DNA from: Alphaproteobacteria bacterium
GTDB taxonomy: Bacteria > Pseudomonadota > Alphaproteobacteria > Micavibrionales > UBA1664
DNA length: 22,248 bases
Assembly (NCBI GenBank): GCA_018969935.1
Contig: JAGWXJ010000014.1
Coordinates: 1-22,248 of the forward strand
Direction of reading: 5' to 3'
Shown here: one piece after another, positions 1 through 6,887 of the stretch
Numbering within the stretch: the first letter of the stretch is position 1
Layout: every line of letters starts with the position of its first letter
The notes under the pieces: generated by a model
Told to the model about the DNA's origin: nothing
Databases searched by the model: none
The model's input: only the letters and a program-made list of their open reading frames with translations
Translations under genes and position numbers: made by a program

Positions 1-534
1 GAGATTGCCGCCCAAGAAAATACCAACCTTCGAAACGTCCCCGAGGATACACCTTCGTTTTATCGTGGTTTGGCCGTTGAGCTTGTGAGCGTTGACGACT
101 TCCATATCGAGCGCGAGAAACTGCCAGAAGACCGTATATCAGCCCGCTTTGGTGATGCCGCCCTCAAGGACAACTGGAACAGAAGCATGGACGCGATGCT
201 GGGCCAAGTGGATGCGTATACCGTGATTGGCATCATCCACGGCGTGGTCGCCCGCGTTGTTTTGGCGGAGCGCATTATGGATGCGAATGCCGTACTAGAT
301 TTCTTTTTTGATACGATTGTCCGCAAATCGGAAGCGAGCCTTGAGGCCAAGAACTTTTATCTGGATGAATTCAAGGACCAGATGCGCATCCATGCCAAGG
401 CGCCATCCGAGGATATTTACGGCGGGATTGGACGCGTCAAATCCATCATCGACGGGCGGTTTATACGCGCACGCGCCGAGCTGAGAGGCAGCGGTGGCAA
501 TACGCCCAGTGGCACGCAGCTAACCGGAAAATAA
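1..534 (+). CDS. Hypothetical protein, 3' part only (open at left edge)
   Basis: Frame 1 is open from the first base to the TAA at 532-534, so this is the last 177 codons of a gene that starts outside the window. A TTG at 70 could be read as an internal start, but the reading frame continues upstream without a stop and the protein is probably longer. I do not recognise a family. The visible part is mixed-charge and soluble-looking. It has a hydrophobic stretch near residues 75-95, an acidic/aromatic patch (LDFFFD), and a Gly/Thr/Ser-rich tail that looks disordered. No signal peptide or catalytic motif is seen. Its stop touches the stop codon of the convergent ftsY (535) with no gap, and no terminator lies between them. 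Confidence is high that it is coding and nil for function. Confidence 0.7.
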   Translation, partial: EIAAQENTNLRNVPEDTPSFYRGLAVELVSVDDFHIEREKLPEDRISARFGDAALKDNWNRSMDAMLGQVDAYTVIGIIHGVVARVVLAERIMDANAVLDFFFDTIVRKSEASLEAKNFYLDEFKDQMRIHAKAPSEDIYGGIGRVKSIIDGRFIRARAELRGSGGNTPSGTQLTGK

Positions 535-1587
535 TTACAGCCCTACGAGGGAGCGCGCGAAGTCACGCGCGGTAAATGGCTGTAAATCAGCGAGCCCTTC
601 GCCTACGCCAACGGCATGGATGGGCAGGCCGAATTTATCGGCAAGGCCTACGACCACACCGCCTTTGGCGGAGCCATCGAGTTTTGTGACGACAAGGCCT
701 GTCAGGTTTGCGACTTCCTTGAAACCTTCCACTTGCGCGAAGGCGTTTTGGCCTGTTGTGGCATCCAGTACCAACAGCGTTGCGTGCGGGGCGGCGGCAT
801 CGTGTTTGCCCAGCACCCTTACTATCTTGCCCAGTTCATCCATCAGGCCAGCTTTGTTGTGCAAGCGGCCCGCGGTATCGATGACGAGTACGTCATAGCC
901 TTCGCGCTTTGCGCGTTCATAGGCTTCGAAGGCTACGGCGGCAGCATCGGCCCCGACATCCTTGAATACTACGGGTACGCCGAGGCGCTGGCCCCAGATT
1001 TGTATTTGCTCGACTGCGGCGGCGCGGAAGGTATCGGCAGCGGCGAGCATGATTTTATGCCCCTGCCCCGATATCCATTTACCGAGTTTGCCGATTGTCG
1101 TGGTTTTGCCGACACCGTTCACGCCTGTCACCAGAATGACGAACGGGCCGTTTTCAGGCTTTTTGATTTCCAGCGGCAGGGCTACGGGGGCCAGCAGTTT
1201 TTCAATTTCCTCGGCCAGCGCCTCGCGCACTTTTTCGGGTGCGATGTTGTCATCGAATTTGCGGGCGCCGAAGGCGGTCACGATTTTAGCGGCTGTGCGG
1301 GGGCCCAAATCGGCTGTAATCAGCACTTCCTCGAGGTTTTCGAGGGTGATGTCATCGAGTTTTGATTTTGTAAAAACATCCACCAGACCTTGAGTCAGTT
1401 TGGATGTCGATTTTGAAAGCCCGTCAGAGAGGCGTGTGAGCCAGCTTTTATCTTCATCAGCGGCTTCTATTTTAACTTCAGGGGTAGGCGCAGGGGCTGG
1501 CGCAGCTTCAACGACAGGCGCGGGCGCTGGCGCTTCTGCCTGCTTTTCCGCTTCCTTATCCTTTTTGCCGAATGGCCAGAAACCCAT
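535..1587 (-). CDS. ftsY: FtsY, signal recognition particle receptor GTPase
   Basis: FtsY is the membrane-associated receptor that docks the Ffh/4.5S-RNA-ribosome complex for co-translational insertion of inner-membrane proteins. The 350-residue product has a short, acidic, Ala/Pro-rich A region (about 1-50), an N domain (about 50-140) and a complete SRP-type G domain. G1 is GVNGVGKTTT (155-164). DTFRAAA is at 185-191, DTAGR at 237-241, TKLDGSAKGG at 301-310, and the closing GVGEGLADLQPF at 327-338. The short A region is usual for alphaproteobacterial FtsY; the E. coli protein is longer. The ATG at 1587 lies one base after the mtaB stop, so the two genes are almost certainly co-transcribed. 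The partner gene ffh is in the same window on the other strand. Confidence 0.97.
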   Translation of the reverse strand: MGFWPFGKKDKEAEKQAEAPAPAPVVEAAPAPAPTPEVKIEAADEDKSWLTRLSDGLSKSTSKLTQGLVDVFTKSKLDDITLENLEEVLITADLGPRTAAKIVTAFGARKFDDNIAPEKVREALAEEIEKLLAPVALPLEIKKPENGPFVILVTGVNGVGKTTTIGKLGKWISGQGHKIMLAAADTFRAAAVEQIQIWGQRLGVPVVFKDVGADAAAVAFEAYERAKREGYDVLVIDTAGRLHNKAGLMDELGKIVRVLGKHDAAAPHATLLVLDATTGQNAFAQVEGFKEVANLTGLVVTKLDGSAKGGVVVGLADKFGLPIHAVGVGEGLADLQPFTARDFARSLVGL

Positions 1588-1588
1588 T

Positions 1589-2845
1589 TTAAAGCACGTC
1601 CGCCGTTAGTTGGTTGCCCTCAATACCACTGACGCGCACGGGCAACAAGCTGCCGACAGCGTGTGTGCCTTGCAGTTTAACCTCCGCAAAGTGCTCGGTG
1701 CGGCCGATACCGCCTTTTTCGACGATCACGGTCCGTTCATGGCCGATGTGTTTTGTCAGGAATTTTTGTACCTGTTTTTCGCCCAGTTCACGCAGGGCTG
1801 CTGCGCGGGCCTTGCGGATTGGCACCGGCACTTGATCAGGGATTTTGGCGGCGGGCGTCCCTTCCCTTTCCGAGTACGGGAAGACATGGAGGAAGGTGAT
1901 GTCGCATTCTTCCACCACCTTCAGGGTGTTTTCGAACATCTCGTCCGTTTCTGTCGGGAAGCCTGCGATAATGTCGGCACCGAAAGCGATATCGGGGCGG
2001 AGTTTGCGGGCTTTTTCGCATGTCGCAATGACATCTTTACGCAAGTGGCGGCGTTTCATGCGCTTGAGCGTCATGTCATCGCCTGCCTGCAAGCTCAGGT
2101 GGAGGTGGGGCATGAAGCGCGGTTCGGATTCAATCATGCGCCACATGTCTTCATCAATTTCTGCGGGATCGAGGGAAGATAGGCGCAAACGCGGCAGGTT
2201 AGGCACCAGCGCCAGTACGCGGCGTATCATCTGGCCCAGTGTTGGCTGCCCCGGTAAATCCCTGCCGTAGGAGGTAACATCAACGCCCGTGAATACCAGT
2301 TCGTTGTAGCCTGCTTCCACCAGTTGCTTGACCTGCTCGGCCACGGCGCCGATGGGCACGGAGCGCGAGTTGCCGCGGCCATAGGGGATGATGCAAAAGG
2401 TGCAGCGGTGGTCGCAGCCGTTTTGCACTTGCAGGAAGGCGCGCGTGTGGTCGTCGTAGCCTGCTATCAGATGATTGGCGGTTTCGGTCACGGACATGAT
2501 GTCGTTGACGATGACGCGTTCTTCCGCCGGAAGGCCCCATGTTTCTGCCTTTAATTTGAGGTCGTTGCCGATGACCTGATTGACCTCACCCATGGCGGCG
2601 TATTTATCGGGTGCGATTTGCGCTGCGCAGCCCGTGACTATGATGCGGGCATCGGGGTTTTCGCGCCGTGCGCGGCGGATGGCCTGCTTGGCCTGCCTTT
2701 CGGCTTCCTTAGTTACGGCGCAGGTGTTCACAATGATCGCGTTTTCTAGCCCTGCGTTTTTGGCGTGCGTTTTCATCACTTCCGACTCATAGGCGTTGAG
2801 GCGGCAGCCGAACGTTAAAACCTTGGGATCTGCATACGATGTCAT
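1589..2845 (-). CDS. mtaB: MtaB, tRNA t6A37 methylthiotransferase (radical SAM)
   Basis: MtaB converts t6A37 of ANN-decoding tRNAs to ms2t6A using two [4Fe-4S] clusters. The 418-residue product shows all three parts of the family. The N-terminal UPF0004 domain carries three cluster cysteines (C14 in FGCRLNAYES, C42 in NTCAVT, C73 in TGCAAQ). The radical-SAM motif CDHRCTFC gives C144, C148 and C151, and a TRAM-like domain is at the C-terminus. CRLNAYES followed by NTCAVT resembles MtaB more than MiaB. I place the start at the ATG at 2845, which gives the usual MtaB beginning just before the first cluster motif. A TTG at 2884 would add 13 residues, but they look unlike the family. ftsY follows after one base. 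In many alphaproteobacteria dapF, mtaB and ftsY lie in a row; here dapF lies upstream on the same strand, with two tiny opposite-strand genes between. Confidence 0.93.
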   Translation of the reverse strand: MTSYADPKVLTFGCRLNAYESEVMKTHAKNAGLENAIIVNTCAVTKEAERQAKQAIRRARRENPDARIIVTGCAAQIAPDKYAAMGEVNQVIGNDLKLKAETWGLPAEERVIVNDIMSVTETANHLIAGYDDHTRAFLQVQNGCDHRCTFCIIPYGRGNSRSVPIGAVAEQVKQLVEAGYNELVFTGVDVTSYGRDLPGQPTLGQMIRRVLALVPNLPRLRLSSLDPAEIDEDMWRMIESEPRFMPHLHLSLQAGDDMTLKRMKRRHLRKDVIATCEKARKLRPDIAFGADIIAGFPTETDEMFENTLKVVEECDITFLHVFPYSEREGTPAAKIPDQVPVPIRKARAAALRELGEKQVQKFLTKHIGHERTVIVEKGGIGRTEHFAEVKLQGTHAVGSLLPVRVSGIEGNQLTADVL

Positions 2846-2950
2846 GTTTGCACTGATATGCCTGTTGCCATGCAGAATGTCCAATTTGAAGTGCAGGGAA
2901 AATGGAAAGCGATTTACTCTTTTGTATTAATGGGTTCCCTCGGTGCAGCA

Positions 2951-2968
2951 ATTATTAAAACTAATAAT
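2951..2968. promoter_or_regulatory. AT-rich inverted repeat between divergent mtaB and the 80-codon gene
   Basis: ATTATTA-AAAC-TAATAAT is a perfect 7-bp inverted repeat with a 4-base centre. It lies in the 227-base spacer (2846-3072) between the divergent mtaB (-) and the small gene at 3073 (+). The surroundings are clearly more AT-rich than the flanking genes. The position suits an operator or promoter element, but no convincing -35/-10 pair could be assigned in either direction. The rest of the spacer shows nothing else I can support. Confidence 0.3.
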
Positions 2969-3072
2969 ATGTGCGCGCGCAGCAATTTTATTTTAAAGAC
3001 TCGCTTATTCACACTGGCTTTGTTACGGTTGGGTATCTTTTCAGTCAACTGTTTTAATCAAAGGAGGATGCC

Positions 3073-3315
3073 ATGCTGGTCAATCACCCGTATGTTCACG
3101 ATACACAGATTGTCACCAATGCTCAGCCCGACGGTACTGAAGAGAGGGTGTTGATAGTGCGCACGCGGCTCTGGTGGGCTTCGGAGTATTCCGTATCCAA
3201 CGAGAACCGCCTTTTGATGGAACTCGGTGAACAACTAAGACGTCTGGAAAAGGCTGCCATGTACGGCAGTACCGATTTCGACCGTGTCGACGTCGTTCCC
3301 GCAGACCTTAGCTAA
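3073..3315 (+). CDS. Small hypothetical protein (80 aa)
   Basis: This is an 80-codon gene with an almost perfect SD sequence (AAGGAGG at 3061-3067, 5 bases before the ATG), which is much stronger than those of most genes here. The product is soluble, with no signal peptide or membrane segment. The middle (about residues 25-62) is Arg/Leu/Glu-rich and could form a helix (ENRLLMELGEQLRRLEK), and the C-terminus is acidic (DFDRVDVVPADL). I do not recognise a family. It is followed after 17 bases by a 26-codon gene with the same SD spacing, so the two probably form one small operon. It points towards dapF on the opposite strand and is divergent from mtaB. An alternative ORF (2858-3154) covers the spacer and the beginning of this gene but lacks an SD. 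Confidence 0.6.
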   Translation: MLVNHPYVHDTQIVTNAQPDGTEERVLIVRTRLWWASEYSVSNENRLLMELGEQLRRLEKAAMYGSTDFDRVDVVPADLS

Positions 3316-3332
3316 AGCAACAGGAGGCCATC

Positions 3333-3413
3333 ATGTGGTTTGTCATTTTGTGCAGCGTACTCGGACTTTGCTATCTGTGTGAAAAAACCATCGATAGCTA
3401 CTATGCAGGGTAA
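3333..3413 (+). CDS. Tiny single-pass membrane peptide (26 aa)
   Basis: ATG at 3333 to TAA at 3411-3413 encodes 26 residues. The SD CAGGAGG (3321-3327) lies 5 bases before the ATG, exactly the arrangement of the preceding 80-codon gene. The peptide begins MWFVILCSVLGLCYLC, a hydrophobic segment long enough to enter or nearly cross a membrane, with three cysteines. It ends with a short polar tail, EKTIDSYYAG. The gene ends 10 bases before the convergent dapF stop. Small peptides of this shape are known as membrane-protein regulators and type I toxins, but nothing here identifies a role. Support comes from the SD, the TM-like composition and the operon position. Confidence 0.45.
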   Translation: MWFVILCSVLGLCYLCEKTIDSYYAG

Positions 3414-3423
3414 ATAACCCGCA

Positions 3424-4203
3424 TTAGCGATCCGCGAGGATCCCCTTAAACACATAGCTGGCGGGGCCTGCCATAAGTACGTGCCCGTCGCTTTCACGCC
3501 ACTCCATGCGGAGGGTGCCGCCATCCATGCGGACGGCGCATTTGCGCGGGGCCATGCCTTTCGTGACGGCGGCCACGATGGTTGCACATGCGCCAGAGCC
3601 GCAGGCAAGCGTGATGCCCGCGCCCCTCTCCCACACCCGCATCCGCAGGCCATCAGCCGTTCTGGATACGAACTCGACATTCGTGCGGTTGGGGAATAGT
3701 GGGTGGGTTTCAACCAGCGGGCCAAGCCCTGCCACATCGGCGGTATCGGCATCGGCTACGAAGAAGACCACATGGGGGTTGCCCATATCGACTGATGTGC
3801 CCGTTGGCAGCGCGGGAAGCACCGTAACATCGGCCACCGTATTGGGCGCGCCCATATCGACCACAATATCAGCCCCTTCCCGCCAGCACTGGAGGGTGCG
3901 GGGGCCAGCCATGATGGTTACGGCGTCCTTGCCGGTTTCCTGCATCAATATATCGGCCACGCAGCGGGTGGCGTTGCCGCACATGCCTGCAACCGAGCCA
4001 TCGCTGTTGCGGATAAGCATTTCGCCGTCGGCATCGGGGTGCGCGGCTATCATGATAAATTGGTCACACCCTACGCCGAAATGGCGGTCAGAGGCCTTTT
4101 TGATGAAGGCGGGGGTATCAATCACGGCTTTATCTGCGCCCTTTCGAAGGTCGATGATAATGAAATCGTTGCCGCAGCCGTGCATTTTCAGGAATTCGGT
4201 CAT
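3424..4203 (-). CDS. dapF: DapF, diaminopimelate epimerase
   Basis: DapF interconverts LL- and meso-diaminopimelate, the last step before peptidoglycan meso-DAP and lysine. It is a cofactor-free two-cysteine epimerase. The product has the N-terminal MHGCGNDF (about 7-14), the first catalytic cysteine in MCGNATRC (C75), the GNPHVVFF segment (141-148), RTNVEFV (173-179) and the second catalytic cysteine in ACGSGACAT (C201). The ATG at 4203 gives the normal N-terminus (MTEFLKMHGCGNDF) and 259 residues, slightly short for the family but complete. ATGs at 4275/4272 would add 24 residues unlike the family and would run into the ffh promoter region. It is divergent from ffh. Its stop lies 10 bases from the end of the convergent 26-codon gene. 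Confidence 0.95.
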   Translation of the reverse strand: MTEFLKMHGCGNDFIIIDLRKGADKAVIDTPAFIKKASDRHFGVGCDQFIMIAAHPDADGEMLIRNSDGSVAGMCGNATRCVADILMQETGKDAVTIMAGPRTLQCWREGADIVVDMGAPNTVADVTVLPALPTGTSVDMGNPHVVFFVADADTADVAGLGPLVETHPLFPNRTNVEFVSRTADGLRMRVWERGAGITLACGSGACATIVAAVTKGMAPRKCAVRMDGGTLRMEWRESDGHVLMAGPASYVFKGILADR

Positions 4204-4224
4204 GGGGCCTATACTGGGCAATTC

Positions 4225-4253
4225 TTGACAATTGGCCAAGAGGCTTATACAAA
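4225..4253 (+). promoter_or_regulatory. Candidate sigma70 promoter for ffh
   Basis: A perfect TTGACA (4225-4230) is followed after 17 bases by TACAAA (4248-4253). TATACA at 4246-4251 is an alternative -10 with a 15-base spacer. Transcription would start near 4260 and give a leader of roughly 90 bases to the ffh start at 4353. The element lies just upstream of the dapF start on the other strand. Confidence 0.4.
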
Positions 4254-4272
4254 ACCCATCAAATTCACCCAT

Positions 4273-4290
4273 CACTGAAGGTTTTCAGTG
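4273..4290 (+). promoter_or_regulatory. Hairpin in the ffh leader
   Basis: CACTGAA-GGTT-TTCAGTG is a perfect 7-bp stem with a 4-base loop, just after the predicted ffh transcription start. Its 3' arm (CAGTG, 4286-4290) can instead pair with CACTG at 4323-4327 near the ffh SD, so two alternative folds are possible. It could also be an operator for the divergent ffh/dapF promoters. The function is inferred only from position. Confidence 0.3.
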
Positions 4291-4352
4291 CCCAAGGGTA
4301 CCCCTCAGTCGGCGACTACGCTCACTGGGGCCAACGTGTTTTGGAGTTTTTA

Positions 4353-5879
4353 GTGTTTGAATCACTAACCGAGAAGTTAGGCCAAGTCTTTGACAAGCTG
4401 CGCGGCACCAAGACGCTGAGCGAGGAAGATGTTGACCTTGCGTTGCGCGAAATCCGCGTAGCCCTGCTTGAGGCCGATGTGGCCCTGCCCGTCACCAAGG
4501 ACTTCATGGCGCGGGTGAAAGAGGCCGCGGTTGGCGTTGAACTTATCAAAACAGTGTCGCCTGCCCAGCAGATCGTCAAAATCGTCAATGATGCAATTGT
4601 GGCGATGCTTGGTTCGGGCGAAGAGTCCGAACTCAAGCTGGATGTCACGCCCCCTGCCGTTATTCTTATGGTTGGCCTTCAGGGTTCGGGCAAAACCACC
4701 ACCACGGGCAAGTTAGCCAAGCACCTGACGAAGCTGCGCAAAAAAGTGATGATGGCATCGCTTGATACGCAGCGCCCCGCAGCCCAAGACCAGCTGCGCA
4801 TTCTGGGTGAACAAAACAGCGTTGATACCCTGCCCATCGTGGCTGGCCAGACGCCCATTGAAATTACCAAGCGCGCCCTTGAAGCCGCCAAACTGCAATC
4901 CTACGACGTGCTTATCCTTGATACGGCGGGCCGCCTTGCCATTGATGACGCGCTGATGGCCGAAGTTGCCGCGGTGCGCGATATTGCAAAGCCAGTTGAA
5001 ACGCTGCTGGTTGTCGATGCGATGATGGGCCAAGATGCCGTGAACATCGCAAACGAATTTGTAAGCCGCGTTGGCATTACCGGTACCGTGCTGACCCGTA
5101 TTGACGGCGATACACGCGGCGGTGCCGCCATGTCGATGCGCCATGTGACGGGCAAGCCCATCAAGTTTCTGGGTGTCGGCGAGAAATCGGACGCACTGGA
5201 AGCCTTCAAGCCTGACCGTATTGCAGGCCGTATTTTGGGTATGGGCGATGTTGTCAGCCTTGTTGAAAAAGCCGTTGAAACGATGGACCGCGAAAAGGCT
5301 GCCGAGGCCGCGCGCAAGTTTCAGGAAGGCAAGTTTGACCTTGATGACTTCCGCAGCCAGCTGCAACAGATGAAGTCCATGGGCGGCGTTGGCTCGATGA
5401 TGAAAATGCTACCCGGCCTCTCCCGCTTTTCCTCGCAAATCGATGAGGCGAAACTGGACCAGACCGTGCTGAAGCGCCAGGAAGCCATCATGGATTCCAT
5501 GACCAAGAAGGAACGCGCGAAGCCCGACCTGATTACCAATTCGGGTTCCCGCCGCCGCAGGATTGCGGAAGGTTCGGGCACTACGGTGCAGGAGGTCAAC
5601 AAGCTGATGAAGCAGTTTGACCAAATGCAGACCATGATGAAAAAAATGCGCAAAATGGGTATGGGCGGGCTTATGGGTCTTGCCAAGGGTTTGATGGGCG
5701 GCAACGCGTTCGACGCGATGATGGCCGATGCCGCTGCCCAAAACCCCGAAGAGATCGAAAAACTGCAAAAGAGCATGCCCCAGCTTGGCCCCAACCCGTT
5801 TGCGGGCCTTGGAATGGGACAGGCGCCCAAGCTTCCCGGCGGATTGCCGCCAGAATTTTTCGGTAAAGGTAAGAAGTAA
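4353..5879 (+). CDS. ffh: Ffh, signal recognition particle protein
   Basis: Ffh binds 4.5S RNA and signal sequences of nascent membrane proteins and delivers ribosomes to FtsY. The product (508 aa) starts MFESLTEKLGQVFDKLRG, as Ffh proteins do. It contains the N domain (1 to about 90) and the G domain: GLQGSGKTTT 108-117, DTQRPAAQ 138-145, DTAGR 190-194, TRIDGDTRGG 248-257 and GVGEKSDALEAF 274-285. The Met-rich M domain (about 320-450) ends in a Gly/Pro/Met-rich tail. I chose the GTG at 4353 because GGAG (4343-4346) lies 6 bases upstream and the N-terminus matches the family. A TTG at 4341 would overlap this SD. rpsP follows after 37 bases, and the block ffh-rpsP-rimM-trmD is a widely conserved alphaproteobacterial arrangement. 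Confidence 0.97.
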   Translation: MFESLTEKLGQVFDKLRGTKTLSEEDVDLALREIRVALLEADVALPVTKDFMARVKEAAVGVELIKTVSPAQQIVKIVNDAIVAMLGSGEESELKLDVTPPAVILMVGLQGSGKTTTTGKLAKHLTKLRKKVMMASLDTQRPAAQDQLRILGEQNSVDTLPIVAGQTPIEITKRALEAAKLQSYDVLILDTAGRLAIDDALMAEVAAVRDIAKPVETLLVVDAMMGQDAVNIANEFVSRVGITGTVLTRIDGDTRGGAAMSMRHVTGKPIKFLGVGEKSDALEAFKPDRIAGRILGMGDVVSLVEKAVETMDREKAAEAARKFQEGKFDLDDFRSQLQQMKSMGGVGSMMKMLPGLSRFSSQIDEAKLDQTVLKRQEAIMDSMTKKERAKPDLITNSGSRRRRIAEGSGTTVQEVNKLMKQFDQMQTMMKKMRKMGMGGLMGLAKGLMGGNAFDAMMADAAAQNPEEIEKLQKSMPQLGPNPFAGLGMGQAPKLPGGLPPEFFGKGKK

Positions 5880-5916
5880 TTTCAATTTTAAAATTTAAAA
5901 CTCAAGGAGAAATACA

Positions 5917-6333
5917 ATGGCACTTAAAATCAGAATGTCCCGCGGCGGCCGCAAAAACCTGCCGTACTACCGCATCGTTGTGACGGATTCCCGCTCACCC
6001 CGCGATTCCAACTTCATCGAACGCCTCGGCACCTACAACCCGCTGTTGGCCCAGAACGACCCCAACCGCGTTGTTATCGATGCAGAAAAAGTAAAAGCAT
6101 GGCTTGCCAAAGGCGCCCAGCCTTCCGAGCGCGTTGCCATTTTCCTTGGCAAAGCAGGCATCATGCCGATGCCGAAACAATCGGTACGTCCGCAGAAATC
6201 GGCACCGAAAGCCAAAGCACAAGAGCGCCTGAAAGAAGCCGAAGAAAAAGCCCGCGCTGCTGCCGAAGCCGCTGAAGCCGCCAAGGCCGAAGCTGCTGCG
6301 CCTGCAGAAGCCGCGCCTGAAGCTGCCGCTTAA
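5917..6333 (+). CDS. rpsP: 30S ribosomal protein S16
   Basis: S16 is a small-subunit assembly protein. The first ~80 residues are the conserved domain (MALKIRMSRGGRKNLPYYRI, RDSNFIERLGTYNPL, KAWLAKGAQPSE). The remaining ~58 residues form a charged, then Ala/Glu-rich helical extension (AEEKARAAAEAAEAAKAE), giving 138 aa against about 80-90 for the E. coli protein. Such low-complexity extensions are common in alphaproteobacterial S16. The SD AAGGAG lies just before the ATG at 5917. The 37-base spacer after ffh is unusually AT-rich and could hold a weak internal promoter. A strong terminator-like hairpin follows before rimM. Confidence 0.96.
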   Translation: MALKIRMSRGGRKNLPYYRIVVTDSRSPRDSNFIERLGTYNPLLAQNDPNRVVIDAEKVKAWLAKGAQPSERVAIFLGKAGIMPMPKQSVRPQKSAPKAKAQERLKEAEEKARAAAEAAEAAKAEAAAPAEAAPEAAA

Positions 6334-6345
6334 TCATCCGTTCAT

Positions 6346-6378
6346 CCCTCTCCCGCATCCTGCGGGGGAGGGTTTTTT
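6346..6378 (+). terminator. Terminator/attenuator hairpin between rpsP and rimM
   Basis: CCCTCTCCCGCA (6346-6357) pairs with TGCGGGGGAGGG (6361-6372), a 12-bp stem with one T-G wobble and a 3-base loop, followed directly by six T. It is an excellent intrinsic terminator placed only 9 bases before the rimM ATG, inside an operon that is normally continuous. Partial read-through, which would lower rimM-trmD expression relative to rpsP, is the likely effect. Confidence 0.8.
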
Positions 6379-6387
6379 GTTTTACCC

Positions 6388-6885
6388 ATGAAACGCATCC
6401 TCATTGGCAGCATTACAACGGCACACGGCGTACGCGGTGACGTGAAGGTGCGCTGCATGATCGAGGACACCGATTTGCTGTTGCGGCCAGAAGGTGTTTT
6501 TACATCCCAATCCAAGCCCGACCGCGTTTTTCTGACCTACAAAAACGACCTTAAAGGCGATGTGATTGTGTGCACCGTCAAAGGTGTTACCGACCGCAAT
6601 GCCGCCGAGCGTTTGCGCGGCACGTCACTGTACATCGAGGAGGCGGATTTGCCCGCCCTTGATGAAGACACCATTTACATGCGCGAACTTGAAGGCATGG
6701 AAGCCGTGACGCCCGAGGGCAAAGCCCTTGGCACCGTGCTGGGCGTACGCAATTACGGCGCAAGCGATTTGCTGGAGCTGCGCCGCGGTGCCGAGAATTA
6801 TTTCATCCCCTTCTGCGCGCCTTACCTTGTGAACGTGGATAAGGCCGCGCGGCGTATTACCATCAACGAGCCTGAGGTGCTGTAG
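6388..6885 (+). CDS. rimM: RimM, 16S rRNA processing / 30S maturation factor
   Basis: RimM helps mature the 30S head and binds S19. The 165-residue product starts with the family signature IGSITTAHGVRGDVKV (about 5-20), continues through the N-terminal barrel domain (to about 90), and has the PRC-barrel domain (about 95-165: YMRELEGMEAVTPEGKALG, FIPFCAPYLVNVD). No SD lies at the proper distance before the ATG at 6388. The only purine-rich candidate, GGGAGGG, is 15 bases away and buried in the 3' arm of the preceding hairpin. Initiation may therefore be weak or depend on unfolding of that hairpin. trmD follows after 2 bases. Confidence 0.95.
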   Translation: MKRILIGSITTAHGVRGDVKVRCMIEDTDLLLRPEGVFTSQSKPDRVFLTYKNDLKGDVIVCTVKGVTDRNAAERLRGTSLYIEEADLPALDEDTIYMRELEGMEAVTPEGKALGTVLGVRNYGASDLLELRRGAENYFIPFCAPYLVNVDKAARRITINEPEVL

Positions 6886-6887
6886 CC

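Noticed and set aside
616..1365. 249-codon ORF antisense to ftsY
   Set aside because: It is a shadow of the real gene. The minus-strand frame carries all the FtsY GTPase motifs and the plus-strand translation has no recognisable domain.
2858..3154. 98-codon ORF on the plus strand over the mtaB/micro-operon spacer
   Set aside because: It has no SD, and it overlaps in another frame the start of the 80-codon gene, which has a far better SD. Its composition looks like random translation of an AT-rich spacer.
5880..5916. Possible separate promoter for rpsP in the AT-rich gap after ffh
   Set aside because: The AT-rich run is striking, but no -35/-10 pair with acceptable spacing could be made. Co-transcription with ffh is the simpler reading.
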